Source of the DNA: Microlunatus soli
Lineage (GTDB): Bacteria > Actinomycetota > Actinomycetes > Propionibacteriales > Propionibacteriaceae
NCBI RefSeq assembly: GCF_900105385.1
Contig: NZ_LT629772.1
Coordinates: forward strand, 1,736,001 to 1,800,000
Length of the DNA: 64,000 nucleotides
Direction of reading: 5' to 3'
Both the position numbers and the translations under genes were made by a program. Under the pieces are notes generated by a model. It was not told where the DNA came from. It saw only the letters and a program-made list of their open reading frames with translations, and did not search any database. This document shows, one piece after another, positions 1 to 9,400 of this stretch. The first letter of the stretch is position 1; every line of letters begins with the position of its first letter.

Positions 1-1553
1 GCCAGCTCCGGATAGAGGAAGGCGTAGGCCGGCCACGCCGTCCGGTAGGTGTCCCAGAAGCCGCTGTTGACGTAGACCTTGCCGGACTTGATCACCGCCG
101 CCGTGCGGTCGTCGGTCGATTCGCCGTCCGGCGGCAGCACCGGGCTGGCGTAGCGATACTCCGGTTGATCAACGCTGCCCGCGTTCTCGAACTGGCTGTT
201 CGGGTACAGGTTGAGTCGGTAGAGACAGCCGTAGAGCGTCCGCAGCTGGGGCTCGGTGGCGTCCTCGACCGTGATCACCGACAGCCGCTGCTGCCACGCC
301 TGCCGGGCGTCCTGCCGGATCTCTTCGAGGCTGCGACCGGCAAGTTCCAGTGCCAGATTGTGCTTGGCCTGCTCGGTGCCGATGAACGAGGTGGCGATCC
401 GCAGGACGACCTCCGACTCGTCGGCGAAGGAGGCCGCCCGCGCGGACGGTCGACCGCCGACGGTCGGTCCGAAGTCGGCCGGTGCGACGGAGAACTCGCC
501 GTAGCAGTACATCCGGGTCCGACCGAACTCCGAGCCGTTCTCGACCCAACCGGTCAGCACGGTGCCGTCGATCTGATACCGGGCATGGTCATCGATGGTG
601 TCGATGATCACGTGCCGTCCGGCCGCATCGGCACCGAAATCGAAACGGAAGATCGCGCCGTGGTCGGTCGGCGCCAGTTCGGCGACCACGCCGGAGTCCA
701 GCCGTACCCGGTAATGGTCGGGACGTGCGGTCTCCTGATCGTGACTGAACGCGGCCGCTCGCTCGGCCGGATCGCCGAGTGGCTCGGTCGATGCCACCGG
801 CATCACGATCAGCTGATCGCGATCGCCCATCCACGGGCTGGGCTGATGGGAGAAGGCCAGCCCCTGGAGCTCCGGCCGATTGTCGGCGTTGTTGGCACGG
901 TGGTACTCATACGGCCAGCGATGGGTGCTCGCATTCGTCACCGGGGTGAGGAAGTTGAAACCGTTCGGCCACGCGGTGATCGGCAGATTGTTACCCCGGG
1001 AGAAGTCTCCGCTGGCGTTGCTGCCGCGCCGGGTGTCGACGTAGCCGACGAGATCGGCCGGATCGTTGCGGGCCGGCGCCGGGCCGATCTCGATACCGTC
1101 CAGCCAGCCGGTGAAATCCTGCCCTGCAAGAGAAGTCGGGGTATCGACGACCAGCACGACCTCGGCAACGGTCCGGCCGGCGGCAGCGGTCAGGTCGACC
1201 TGGACGTCGTTCCACTGGCCGCAGTAGAGGATCTTCGCCGCTCCCTGGCCGGCCGCACCGAACGCCATCTGATATTGGTCGGTCACGCCGAGATCGGAGA
1301 GCAAGCTGCCGTCGGAGAACCGGAGGTCGACCGCGGCGTAGGTCGCGACGTAGCTCAGCGCGTCGTCGAGCTCGGGATAGATCAGGTAGCGCAGCCGATC
1401 GCCGGCAGCCACCGGCACCGACCGTCGGTCGATCACCGCCGACTGTCGCCCGTCGGCCGTCCCGGCATAACGGGTCGCCTCGACAGAGGAGAAGCCTGCA
1501 CCGTCCTTGCTGGTGGTTCCGTCGACGGGACCACTACCCACCTCGATGATCAC
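1..1553 (-). CDS. GH92 family alpha-mannosidase, N-terminal part (cut by window edge)
   Basis: Glycoside hydrolase family 92 removes terminal alpha-mannose, mostly alpha-1,2-linked, from mannans and N-glycans. About 517 codons are visible from a GTG at 1553-1551; an in-frame stop lies four codons upstream, so this is the first possible start. A beta-sandwich domain comes first, then FNFLTPVTNAS and HQPSPWMGD segments near the middle and FWDTYRTAWPAYAFLYPEL at the window edge, all typical of GH92. The catalytic C-terminal (alpha/alpha)6 part, with the acidic residues, lies outside the window. No signal peptide follows this start, so the enzyme may be cytoplasmic, or the true N-terminus may differ. 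It is divergent from a GH76 gene, with a LacI-type operator between them. Confidence 0.88.
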   Translation of the reverse strand, partial: MIIEVGSGPVDGTTSKDGAGFSSVEATRYAGTADGRQSAVIDRRSVPVAAGDRLRYLIYPELDDALSYVATYAAVDLRFSDGSLLSDLGVTDQYQMAFGAAGQGAAKILYCGQWNDVQVDLTAAAGRTVAEVVLVVDTPTSLAGQDFTGWLDGIEIGPAPARNDPADLVGYVDTRRGSNASGDFSRGNNLPITAWPNGFNFLTPVTNASTHRWPYEYHRANNADNRPELQGLAFSHQPSPWMGDRDQLIVMPVASTEPLGDPAERAAAFSHDQETARPDHYRVRLDSGVVAELAPTDHGAIFRFDFGADAAGRHVIIDTIDDHARYQIDGTVLTGWVENGSEFGRTRMYCYGEFSVAPADFGPTVGGRPSARAASFADESEVVLRIATSFIGTEQAKHNLALELAGRSLEEIRQDARQAWQQRLSVITVEDATEPQLRTLYGCLYRLNLYPNSQFENAGSVDQPEYRYASPVLPPDGESTDDRTAAVIKSGKVYVNSGFWDTYRTAWPAYAFLYPEL

Positions 1554-1573
1554 GGCACTATGCTACGGGTCCG

Positions 1574-1585
1574 GGAAACGTTTCC
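1574..1585. promoter_or_regulatory. LacI-type operator palindrome between the GH92 and GH76 genes
   Basis: GGAAACGTTTCC is a perfect 12-bp palindrome with the central CG usual for LacI-family sites. It lies 20 bases upstream of the GH92 start and 30 bases upstream of the GH76 start, so one repressor could close both promoters. No LacI gene is adjacent inside the window; the regulator may lie beyond the left edge. Confidence 0.65.
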
Positions 1586-1615
1586 GCCGACCCAGGACGC
1601 CTGAGGAGACATGCA

Positions 1616-2863
1616 ATGACGCATCGCCCCGCCATCCCTGCTCGCCCACAATCTGCTGCCGGCCCAGCATCAGCTGAGGGTTCGGCGACCGCCACACCGA
1701 GGCTCAGCCGCCGCACTGCACTGACCGGAGGACTGGCAGCAACCGCCGCGGTCGCTGCCGGCTGGCGTTCGACGCCGGTCGCTCGGGCCGACGACGACCT
1801 GCCGTCCCATCTGGTGCGCGCCGGCCAGGCCTACTCCGCGCTGCAGGATCATCTCTACGACCCCGAGACCGGTCTCTATCGCGAACACACGCCGCAGACC
1901 GACGGCAATCCCTGGTCCTACGTGTGGCCCTTCTCCCAGGCCGTGGTCGGCACCCAGGTGCTGGCCGGTATCCCCGGTGTCGGCCGGCAGTATGCGTCGG
2001 CCGTCAGCAGCCGGTTCGACGCGCTCGAGGCCTATTGGAACAGCGAGACCACGCCGACGGGCTACGACTCCTATCTGCGTCCGCCGCTCGGCCAGGGCGG
2101 CGACAAGTTCTACGACGACAACGAGTGGATCGCGTTGTCCTTCCTGCTGCGGCACAACATGAGCCCGCACGGCGACAGCGTTGCGCTGCGTCGGGCCGCC
2201 GAGATCTTCGATCTGATCGTCTTCGGCTGGGACGACGACAGCTCACATCCCTGCCCCGGTGGCGTTTTCTGGACCCAGGCCAGTTGGAGCAACGACCGGA
2301 ACACGGTGTCCAACGCACCCGGTGCCGAGGTCGGACTCCGGCTCTATCTGGAGACCGGGCAGCAGTCCTATCTGGACTGGTCGCTGAAGATGTATGAGTG
2401 GACCCGCAGCTACATGCTGGCGCCGAACGGCCTCTACTGGGACCACGTCAACCTCGCCGGTGTGATCGAAAAGACCCAATGGTCGTACAACCAGGGCGTC
2501 ATGATCGGCGCCGGTGCGCTGCTCTACCGAGCGACCCGGGACGATCGTTATCTCCAACAGGCCAAGGACACCGCGGCGGCAGCGCTGGCGTTCTATGCCG
2601 AGGATGAGCGCTACTTCAGCCAGCCGGCGGAGTTCCACGCGATCTTCTTCGCCAACCTGCTGCAACTGTCGGTGATCGCACCGGATCCTCGTTACCGGCA
2701 GGCCCTGGCCTGGTACGCCGACGAGGCGTACCGGCGCTACCGCGCCCCGGACAGCGGGCTGTACACCTTCGAGGAACCGGTGCCGCTGCTGCATCAGGCC
2801 GCGATGGTCCGGATCGAGGGCATGCTGGCGTGGAAGCAGCAGGACTACTCCCGCCTGACCTGA
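1616..2863 (+). CDS. GH76 family alpha-1,6-mannanase-like glycoside hydrolase, Tat-exported
   Basis: GH76 enzymes cut the alpha-1,6-mannan backbone of fungal and mycobacterial-type mannans. The 415-residue protein begins with a twin-arginine signal (SRRTALT at residues 31-37, then a hydrophobic Ala/Gly stretch), so export is folded. The rest is an (alpha/alpha)6 barrel carrying the paired catalytic aspartates expected for the family at D167-D168 (YDDNEW), followed by GGVFW and a WSYNQG segment also typical of GH76. An endo-mannanase next to an exo-mannosidase fits stepwise breakdown of yeast or fungal mannan. GH105/GH88-type barrels are the alternative, but the DD motif favours GH76. Confidence 0.8.
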   Translation: MTHRPAIPARPQSAAGPASAEGSATATPRLSRRTALTGGLAATAAVAAGWRSTPVARADDDLPSHLVRAGQAYSALQDHLYDPETGLYREHTPQTDGNPWSYVWPFSQAVVGTQVLAGIPGVGRQYASAVSSRFDALEAYWNSETTPTGYDSYLRPPLGQGGDKFYDDNEWIALSFLLRHNMSPHGDSVALRRAAEIFDLIVFGWDDDSSHPCPGGVFWTQASWSNDRNTVSNAPGAEVGLRLYLETGQQSYLDWSLKMYEWTRSYMLAPNGLYWDHVNLAGVIEKTQWSYNQGVMIGAGALLYRATRDDRYLQQAKDTAAAALAFYAEDERYFSQPAEFHAIFFANLLQLSVIAPDPRYRQALAWYADEAYRRYRAPDSGLYTFEEPVPLLHQAAMVRIEGMLAWKQQDYSRLT

Positions 2864-2909
2864 CCCGACCGCACCTCCAACACGACACCCGACAGGTCGG
2901 CCGTCCCGA

Positions 2910-3707
2910 TCATCGTCCCCGTGGGCGGTCTTCCGCGGCCGACGGCCGCCGGTCGACGAGAGCCGACAGCGCGGCGGCGATGATCATGCCGGTGAGCAGG
3001 CCGATGCCGTGCACATCACCGACGGCCAGCATCGCGGCGGTCGCCGTGATCACGACCGCGGCTGCACCGAGACGCAGAGCCGACCGGGATGTGACGCGCC
3101 GCGCCAGGCCGATCGCCGCGACACCGGCACTGCCGGCGACCGCTCCGACGACCGGGCCGGCCAGCGCCAGTCCGCTGAGGTAGGCCGCGAAGAACACGGT
3201 GTACAGCAGCGCCGGCAGCGGCGGTGACTCGCGCCGGATCGCCGTCGTGACGACAAGTGCACCGATCAGCCCGGCGACCGCCGCCGACGAACCCGAGTCG
3301 ACCCGATCGGGAAAGATCGCCGACGTCACCGCGATCGAGACGACACCGGCGATCAGGTAGATCGTCAACCACCTCAGCGGTCCGGTCCGACGTTCCACCG
3401 CTGATCCGGCCAGCACGATGCCGGCAAGGTTGAAGACGAACTGGCCGATCCCGTACCCCTGGACGAGCATCGGGGTGATCAGCCGCCACCACTGCCCGTG
3501 TCGGATCAGCCCCGGATCCTGCTGCAACGCGGTCACGATGCTCGGGACGAACAGCGCCGGGATGCTCACGACGGCGGTCAGTGCGGTCACGACGACGGTC
3601 GTCGGGCAGCGACGGAGGATTCCGGCGCGAGCGCTAGGTCCGGCAGCGGTCGGAGATGTGGTTCTGATCATGGTCCGATCATCGGGCTCGGGGCAGTGGT
3701 CGCACAT
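2910..3707 (-). CDS. Rhomboid-family intramembrane protein, divergent active site
   Basis: This is a 265-residue polytopic membrane protein with six or seven hydrophobic segments. Rhomboid landmarks are a WWRLITPM segment after TM1, N93 in TM2, the serine loop SGSSAAVAGL with S141, and H233 (VHGIGLLTG) in the last TM segment, so the Ser-His dyad is present. Two positions differ from classical rhomboid proteases: the GxSG motif reads G-S-S-A, and the TM2 histidine four residues before N93 is Gln. It is therefore either an active but divergent protease or a pseudoprotease. A second Met at residue 13 is a possible shorter start. It converges with the GH76 gene and diverges from the amidohydrolase. 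Confidence 0.75.
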   Translation of the reverse strand: MCDHCPEPDDRTMIRTTSPTAAGPSARAGILRRCPTTVVVTALTAVVSIPALFVPSIVTALQQDPGLIRHGQWWRLITPMLVQGYGIGQFVFNLAGIVLAGSAVERRTGPLRWLTIYLIAGVVSIAVTSAIFPDRVDSGSSAAVAGLIGALVVTTAIRRESPPLPALLYTVFFAAYLSGLALAGPVVGAVAGSAGVAAIGLARRVTSRSALRLGAAAVVITATAAMLAVGDVHGIGLLTGMIIAAALSALVDRRPSAAEDRPRGR

Positions 3708-3897
3708 CGGCAGTTCGGTGGTTCATCACCCGACTTTCGTCGCGGCTGCGGCACGGGGCTCCCGGACAACGATCAACCGGGCAAGGCATCGGCGTCGCTC
3801 GATCGCTGTGTCCATCGTCGTAGGTACCTGGTCGGCCCGTCGGTCGGTACGATCGCGGTTTCGGACCTCGTCACCGAGGAAATCAGGAGCCAGCCCG

Positions 3898-4869
3898 ATG
3901 GACCAGCCTGCGGCGATCGACACCCACGCGCACATCTACCCGACCTGGTATCTGGATCGGCTCGAACAGATCGGCATCAACCCCGCGACCACCGCGATCG
4001 CCCGCGGCCTCGACGCGGACAGTACTGATCACGACATCGCCCAGCGGCTGCTCTGGATGGACCGTGCCGGGGTCGCCACTCAGGTCATTGCACCGACGCC
4101 GCAGGTCCCGGCCGGGCCGGACCCTGCGTCCAGCCAGGCAACGGCCCGGATGATCAACGACGAGTACATCGACATCGCTGGACGATACCCGGGCAGGTTC
4201 GATGTGTACGGCGCACCGCCGCTGCCCCACATCGACCAGTCGGTCAGCGAGATCTGTCGCCTGTTCGCCCGGACGCCTGCGGTCGGGGTGTCGATCACCA
4301 CCACCCTTCCCGACGCCACGTCGATCGCCTCGCCCCGGCTCGATCCGGTATGTGCAGCGCTCGATGATCACGCGGCCGTGGTCAACATCCATCCCACCGG
4401 GTTCGGCGCGTTCTCGCCGATGATCACCGAGCCCCGGCTGGAGTGGGTCAACGGTGCCCCGGTGGAGGATGCGACGGCAACCCTGCAGCTGCTCAAGGCC
4501 GACATCCCGGGCCGCTACCCGCGGATCAGGTTCCACATCGCTCATCTGGGCGGCGACCTGCCGTTCCTCGCCCAACGCATCGAGGACAACTACGCCGACT
4601 GGAACGCCTTTCCGGCATCCCCGGTGCAGACGTTGCGCGCGATGTGGTTCGACGCAGCCAACTTCCACACGCCGTCACTGGTCCTGACCCGGAACACCTT
4701 CGGCAGCGATCGCATCCTGGCAGGATCGGATCACCCGTACTTCCAACACGACAAGTACGTTCGCGCCTTCGACTACATCAGGGCAGCACCACTACCGGAC
4801 ATCGACATCCACGACATCCTGGCCGGCAACGCCCGAGCCTTGTACGAGGGCCGCCGACCGACCGCGTGA
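3898..4869 (+). CDS. Amidohydrolase family 2 protein (ACMSD-like metal-dependent hydrolase/decarboxylase)
   Basis: The 323-residue protein has the amidohydrolase-2 TIM barrel. The N-terminal H10-x-H12 (DTHAHIYP) and a distal H213 (HIAHLGG) should bind Zn or Mn, and D278 (AGSDHPYF) is the catalytic acid. Family members decarboxylate aromatic or unsaturated carboxylates such as aminocarboxymuconate semialdehyde, or hydrolyse lactones; the substrate cannot be read here. The open frame runs further upstream, but the ATG at 3898 starts the conserved fold directly and has GAGGAAATCAGGAG ahead of it. It is a single gene between divergent and convergent neighbours. Confidence 0.82.
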   Translation: MDQPAAIDTHAHIYPTWYLDRLEQIGINPATTAIARGLDADSTDHDIAQRLLWMDRAGVATQVIAPTPQVPAGPDPASSQATARMINDEYIDIAGRYPGRFDVYGAPPLPHIDQSVSEICRLFARTPAVGVSITTTLPDATSIASPRLDPVCAALDDHAAVVNIHPTGFGAFSPMITEPRLEWVNGAPVEDATATLQLLKADIPGRYPRIRFHIAHLGGDLPFLAQRIEDNYADWNAFPASPVQTLRAMWFDAANFHTPSLVLTRNTFGSDRILAGSDHPYFQHDKYVRAFDYIRAAPLPDIDIHDILAGNARALYEGRRPTA

Positions 4870-4901
4870 AGGTGACGGGCCGGTCGGCGGTCGGTTGTGA
4901 C

Positions 4902-5309
4902 TCAGCCGAACGGCTGAGCCTGCACGATGGTCACCTGCTGCTCGCCGTTCGGCGCCTGGTAACTGACCGTGTCGCCCACGGACTTGCCGGTGATCGCGGC
5001 ACCCATCGGCGAGGTCGGCGAGTAGACGTCCAGGTCGAGGTCGGGGTCGAGTCCCATCATCTCCCGGTCACCGACCAGGAAGGTCACCTGGTCGCTGTCC
5101 TGTCCGAAGCGGACGGTGACCTGCATCCCCGGCTCGACCAGTCCGTCGTCGGGTTTGCGGTCGACCTCGACGGTCCGCAGCAGTCGGCGAAGTTCCTGTG
5201 CGCGGGCTCCGTCCGTCGCGGAGCCCGCCGGGGCCTGCTCCAACGTCGCGAGCTCGTCCTCCAACCGCTGCCGAGCGGTTTGGGTCATCCACACCGAATC
5301 CGTCGCCAT
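4902..5309 (-). CDS. GreA/GreB-family transcription elongation factor, short form
   Basis: At 135 residues this is shorter than canonical GreA (about 158-165). It keeps a reduced N-terminal helical segment with Gln/Glu/Leu-rich repeats (residues 10-50) and the C-terminal FKBP-like GreA/B domain, recognisable from TSPMGAAITGKSVGDTVSY. Gre factors insert the coiled coil into the RNA polymerase secondary channel and stimulate cleavage of backtracked RNA. The shortened coiled coil could change this activity, as in the Gre paralogues common in actinobacteria. The start has a good ribosome site (GGGAAGGTGAGG). It sits alone, 130 bases downstream of the GH43-like gene. Confidence 0.82.
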   Translation of the reverse strand: MATDSVWMTQTARQRLEDELATLEQAPAGSATDGARAQELRRLLRTVEVDRKPDDGLVEPGMQVTVRFGQDSDQVTFLVGDREMMGLDPDLDLDVYSPTSPMGAAITGKSVGDTVSYQAPNGEQQVTIVQAQPFG

Positions 5310-5439
5310 ACCTCACCTTCCCTGGGTTCGCGCGGTCCGCCGGAGTGGCCGACCTGCTGAGGGTGAAGTTCCTATCGTACAGAGCAGAGCGAATACTGCT
5401 GAATCAACGCATCGGACCGTGCGCCGCGCGGCGTGGATC

Positions 5440-6417
5440 TCAGCCCAGCAACTCCGGCCCCGCCGCCGTCCAGCCGATCCGGGTGGCTGCGATCTCCCAA
5501 GTCCGACCGTGATCGGCATTGCCCTGGAAGAACAGGAAACTGCTGCCGTCGTGATCGGTGAAAAGACCCGGATGGCCGCTCTCGGAGCTGTTCCAGCTGC
5601 CGGGCGCGCCGTTGGCGATGAACGGCTGCTCGGTGCCGCGGACCCAATCGATGCCGTCGGTGCTGGTCGCCCAGCCGATCTGCTGCGGCTCGTTGTTGTA
5701 GCCGCCGGCGTAGAACATGGTGAAGCGTTCGCCGTCCCAATGCAGGGCCGGTGCCTCGATGCAGTCCCGTTCCCAGTCCAACTCGGGGCGCAGCGCCGGA
5801 CCGTCGACGCTGAGCTGGGTCCAGCTGTCCGGGCCGAACGAGCTGTCGATCGGTGCCCAGGCGGTGCCGACCATCTGCACCTCCATCTGCGGATCCCGGG
5901 TGGCCCAGGCCAACAGCAGCCGGTCGCCGGCGCGGACGACATCGGCATCGATCGCCCGACCGCAGGTCCAGTCGCCGGTCGGGGCGAAAACCGGATTCGC
6001 CGGATTGGCGGTGAAGCTGATGCCGTCGTCGCTGACCGCATGGCAGATCGCGTCGTCCCGGCCGTTGCCGTAGGTCTGGAAGAACAGATGGACCTGGCCA
6101 TCGATGACGACGGCGCCAGGTGCCGCGGTGCCGTTGGCGTCGTAGTCACCGAACGGCCCGATGTCTGCGACCAACTGCCAGCTGATCAGATCGTCGCTGA
6201 CCGCGACCGCCGACGTCCATCCGGCCTCGCCCGGCTGATTTCCCTGCGGCTGCGGGCAGGACTGGTCCGGCGGCAACGACACGTACAGCAGATAACGATC
6301 CCCCAGCCGCACCACCGACGGATCCTTGCTGAACGGCGCACCGATGCGTTCCCGATCAGCCCAGGGGTCCCCGATCAAGGCCGGGTGGACTGGATCGCCG
6401 GGTCTGTTGTGTTCCAT
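5440..6417 (-). CDS. GH43-like five-bladed beta-propeller glycosidase
   Basis: The sequence shows repeated propeller blades with a three-acid pattern: SKDPSVV near the N-terminus (nucleophile/base position), DADVV near the middle (pKa modulator) and CIEAPALHW (general acid). That layout matches clan GH-F/GH-J enzymes such as arabinosidases, xylosidases and fructosidases. There is no signal peptide, so an intracellular role on imported oligosaccharides is likely. The ATG at 6417 is preferred over the GTG two codons earlier. It lies 15 bases after pyc on the same strand, so it may ride on the pyc transcript, although its function gives no reason for that. The substrate cannot be assigned. Confidence 0.72.
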   Translation of the reverse strand: MEHNRPGDPVHPALIGDPWADRERIGAPFSKDPSVVRLGDRYLLYVSLPPDQSCPQPQGNQPGEAGWTSAVAVSDDLISWQLVADIGPFGDYDANGTAAPGAVVIDGQVHLFFQTYGNGRDDAICHAVSDDGISFTANPANPVFAPTGDWTCGRAIDADVVRAGDRLLLAWATRDPQMEVQMVGTAWAPIDSSFGPDSWTQLSVDGPALRPELDWERDCIEAPALHWDGERFTMFYAGGYNNEPQQIGWATSTDGIDWVRGTEQPFIANGAPGSWNSSESGHPGLFTDHDGSSFLFFQGNADHGRTWEIAATRIGWTAAGPELLG

Positions 6418-6432
6418 GATCACGGCCCGCGC

Positions 6433-9400
6433 TCAGTCGAGGACCAGCACCAGGTCGCCGCCCTCGACCTGTTGCACACCGCCGATCGCCAGCCGCTGGA
6501 CGGTGCCGGCCTTCGGCGCGGTGATCGCTGCCTCCATCTTCATCGCCTCGATGGTGGCGATGGTGGCTCCGGCTTCGACCGTGTCACCCTCGGCGACCTT
6601 CAGGCTGACCACGCCGGAGAACGGCGCCGGGACGTGACCCGGATTTCCGGTGTCGGCTCGTTCGGCGGCCTTGATGTCGACCTTGATCGAATTGTCCCGG
6701 ACCCGGATCGGACGTAGTTGGCCGTTCAAGGTACACATCACGGTCCGCAGGCCGCGCTCGTCGGCCTCGCCGATCGCTTCCAGGCCGAGGATCACGCTGA
6801 CGCCGCGACCGATCCGGGCGACATGCTCGGTCTCCTGCTGCAGGCCGTAGAGGAAGTCCGCGGTGTCCAACCGGTTGATGTCGCCGTAGGTCTCGTAGCC
6901 GGCCTCGAAATCCTTGGTCGGACCGGGGAAGAGCAGCCGATTCAGGGTCTGCTGCGCGGTCCGGCCGCCCTCGTCGAGCGCCTTCTCGTCGGCCGGCTCC
7001 AGGGTTTCCTCACGGACCGGTACGGTCCGACCGGCCAGCGCCTTGGTCCGGAACGGCTCCGGCCAGCCGCCCGACGGCGTACCCAGCTCACCGGCCAGGA
7101 AGCCGATCACCGAGTCGGGGATGTCGTACTTGTTCGGGTTGGCTTCGAAGTCGGCCGGGTCGGCGCCGACGGCAACCAGGTGCAGGGCCAGATCACCGAC
7201 CACCTTCGACGACGGCGTCACCTTGGTCGGCCGGCCGACGATCTTGTCGGCTGCTGCATACATCGCCTCGATCTGTTCGAACTTCTCGCCCAGGCCGAGA
7301 GCGATCGCCTGTTGCCGCAGATTGGACAGCTGACCGCCGGGAATCTCATGATCATAAACGCGGCCGGTGGGGCTCGGCAGCCCCGACTCGAAGGGCGCGT
7401 AGATCCGCCGCACCGCCTCCCAATACGGCTCCAGGTCCATCACCGCACGAAGGTCGAGACCGGTCTCCCGTTCGGTGTGCGCGAGCGCGGCGACCAGCGC
7501 CGAAGCCGGCGGCTGGCTGGTGGTCGCCGACATCGGCGCGCTGGCCACGTCGACGGCGTCGACGCCGGCCTCGACGGCGGACAGCAGAGTGCCGATCTGA
7601 CCACCGGCGGTGTCGTGGGTGTGCAGGTGCACGGGCAGGTCGAAGTTCTCCCGCAGGGCACCGACCAGCTTGGCCGCAGCCGGCGGTCGCAACAGTCCGG
7701 CCATGTCCTTGATCGCCAGGATGTGCGCACCGGCCTGGACCGCCTGTTCGGCCAGTCGCAGGTAGTAGTCCAGCGTGTAGGTCTTCTCGTCGGGATCACT
7801 CAGATCGCTGGTGTAGCACAGCGCGACCTCGGCCACGGTGCTGTTGGTCTCCAGTACGGCTTCGATCGCCGGCCGCATCTGTTCGACATCGTTCAGCGCG
7901 TCGAAGATCCGGAAGATGTCCACCCCGGTTTCGGCAGCCTGCTGGACGAAGGCGCGGGTCACCTTCGTCGGGTACGGCGTGTAGCCCACGGTGTTCCGCC
8001 CGCGGAGCAGCATCTGCAACGCAAGCCCTGGCATGTTGTAGCGCAGCGCGGCGAGCCGGTCCCACGGATCCTCGTGCAGGAAGCGCAGCGCGACATCGTA
8101 GGTCGCACCGCCCCAGCATTCGACGGAGAACAACTCGGGCAGCATCCGGCCGACGTACGGCGCGATCCGGAGCAGATCCTTGGTCCGCACCCGGGTGGCC
8201 AGCAACGATTGGTGGGCATCGCGGAAGGTGGTGTCGGTGACCTCGACCCTGGTCCGAGAACGAAGATCAGCAGCGAACTGCTGCGGACCAAGATCAAGAA
8301 GCCGCTGCCGTGATCCGGCAGGCGACGGTTGACCAAGATCGATTCCGGTCGGTCGCTTGTCCCCCGGATCCAACACCGTCGGCCGATCGCCGTGCGGTTT
8401 GTTGACCGTCACCTCCGCGAGGTAGCGCAGCAGCTTGGTGCCGCGGTCCCCCGGCGTCCGGGCGTTCAGCAGCTCCGGGCGCCGTTCGATGAAATGCGTG
8501 GTGATGTTCCCGGCGAGGAACTCCGGATCCTCCAGAACTGCTTGCAAGAAAGGAATGTTGGTGCTGACGCCGCGGATCCGGAACTCCGCCAACGCCCGCT
8601 TCGCACGAGCGATAGCGGTGCTGAAATCGCGACCGCGGCAGGTCAGCTTGACCAGCATCGAGTCGAAGTGCGCGCTGACCTCGGCGCCGGTATCGGCGGT
8701 GCCGCCGTCCAATCGCACGCCGGCACCGCCGGCCGACCGATAGGCGGTGATGGTGCCGGTGTCCGGCCGGAAGCCGTTGGCGGGGTCCTCGGTGGTGATC
8801 CGGCACTGTAGAGCGGCGCCGGTGATCTTGATCTGCTCCTGGTGCAGATCAAGATCATCGAGTGTCTCACCGGAGGCGATCCGGAGCTGCGCCTGGACCA
8901 GGTCGACGCCGGTGATCTCCTCGGTGACGGTGTGCTCGACCTGGATTCGCGGGTTCATCTCGATGAACACGTGCTGACCAGCACGCGGCCCCTCGGTCTC
9001 GACCAGGAATTCCACCGTGCCGGCACAGGAGTAGTTCAGCGATTCGGCGAACTTCACCGCGTCGGCGGTCAGCGCGGCGCGCAGTTCGTCGCTGATGTGC
9101 GGCGCCGGGGCCATCTCGATGACCTTCTGATGCCGACGCTGCAGCGAGCAGTCCCGCTCGAAGAGGTGGATGGTGTTGCCCTGCCCGTCGGCCAGCACCT
9201 GGACCTCGATGTGCCGCGGAGCGGTGACGGCCTGCTCGATGAAGACGGTCGCGTCGCCGAAGGCGCTGTCGGCCTCTCGCATCGCCTGGTCCAGCGCGTC
9301 CCGCAGCTCGGACGCCTCGTTGACCTGGCGCATGCCGCGGCCACCGCCACCGGCGACGGCCTTGACGAAGACCGGGAAGCCGATCTCCTCCGCTCCGGCG

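Noticed and set aside
165-1604. Long plus-strand open frame opposite the GH92 gene
   Set aside because: Arg/Gly/Asp-rich translation with no family; the minus strand reads clear GH92 sequence over the same bases.
6718-8313. Long plus-strand open frame of about 530 codons inside pyc
   Set aside because: Antisense shadow of a highly conserved gene in high-GC DNA.
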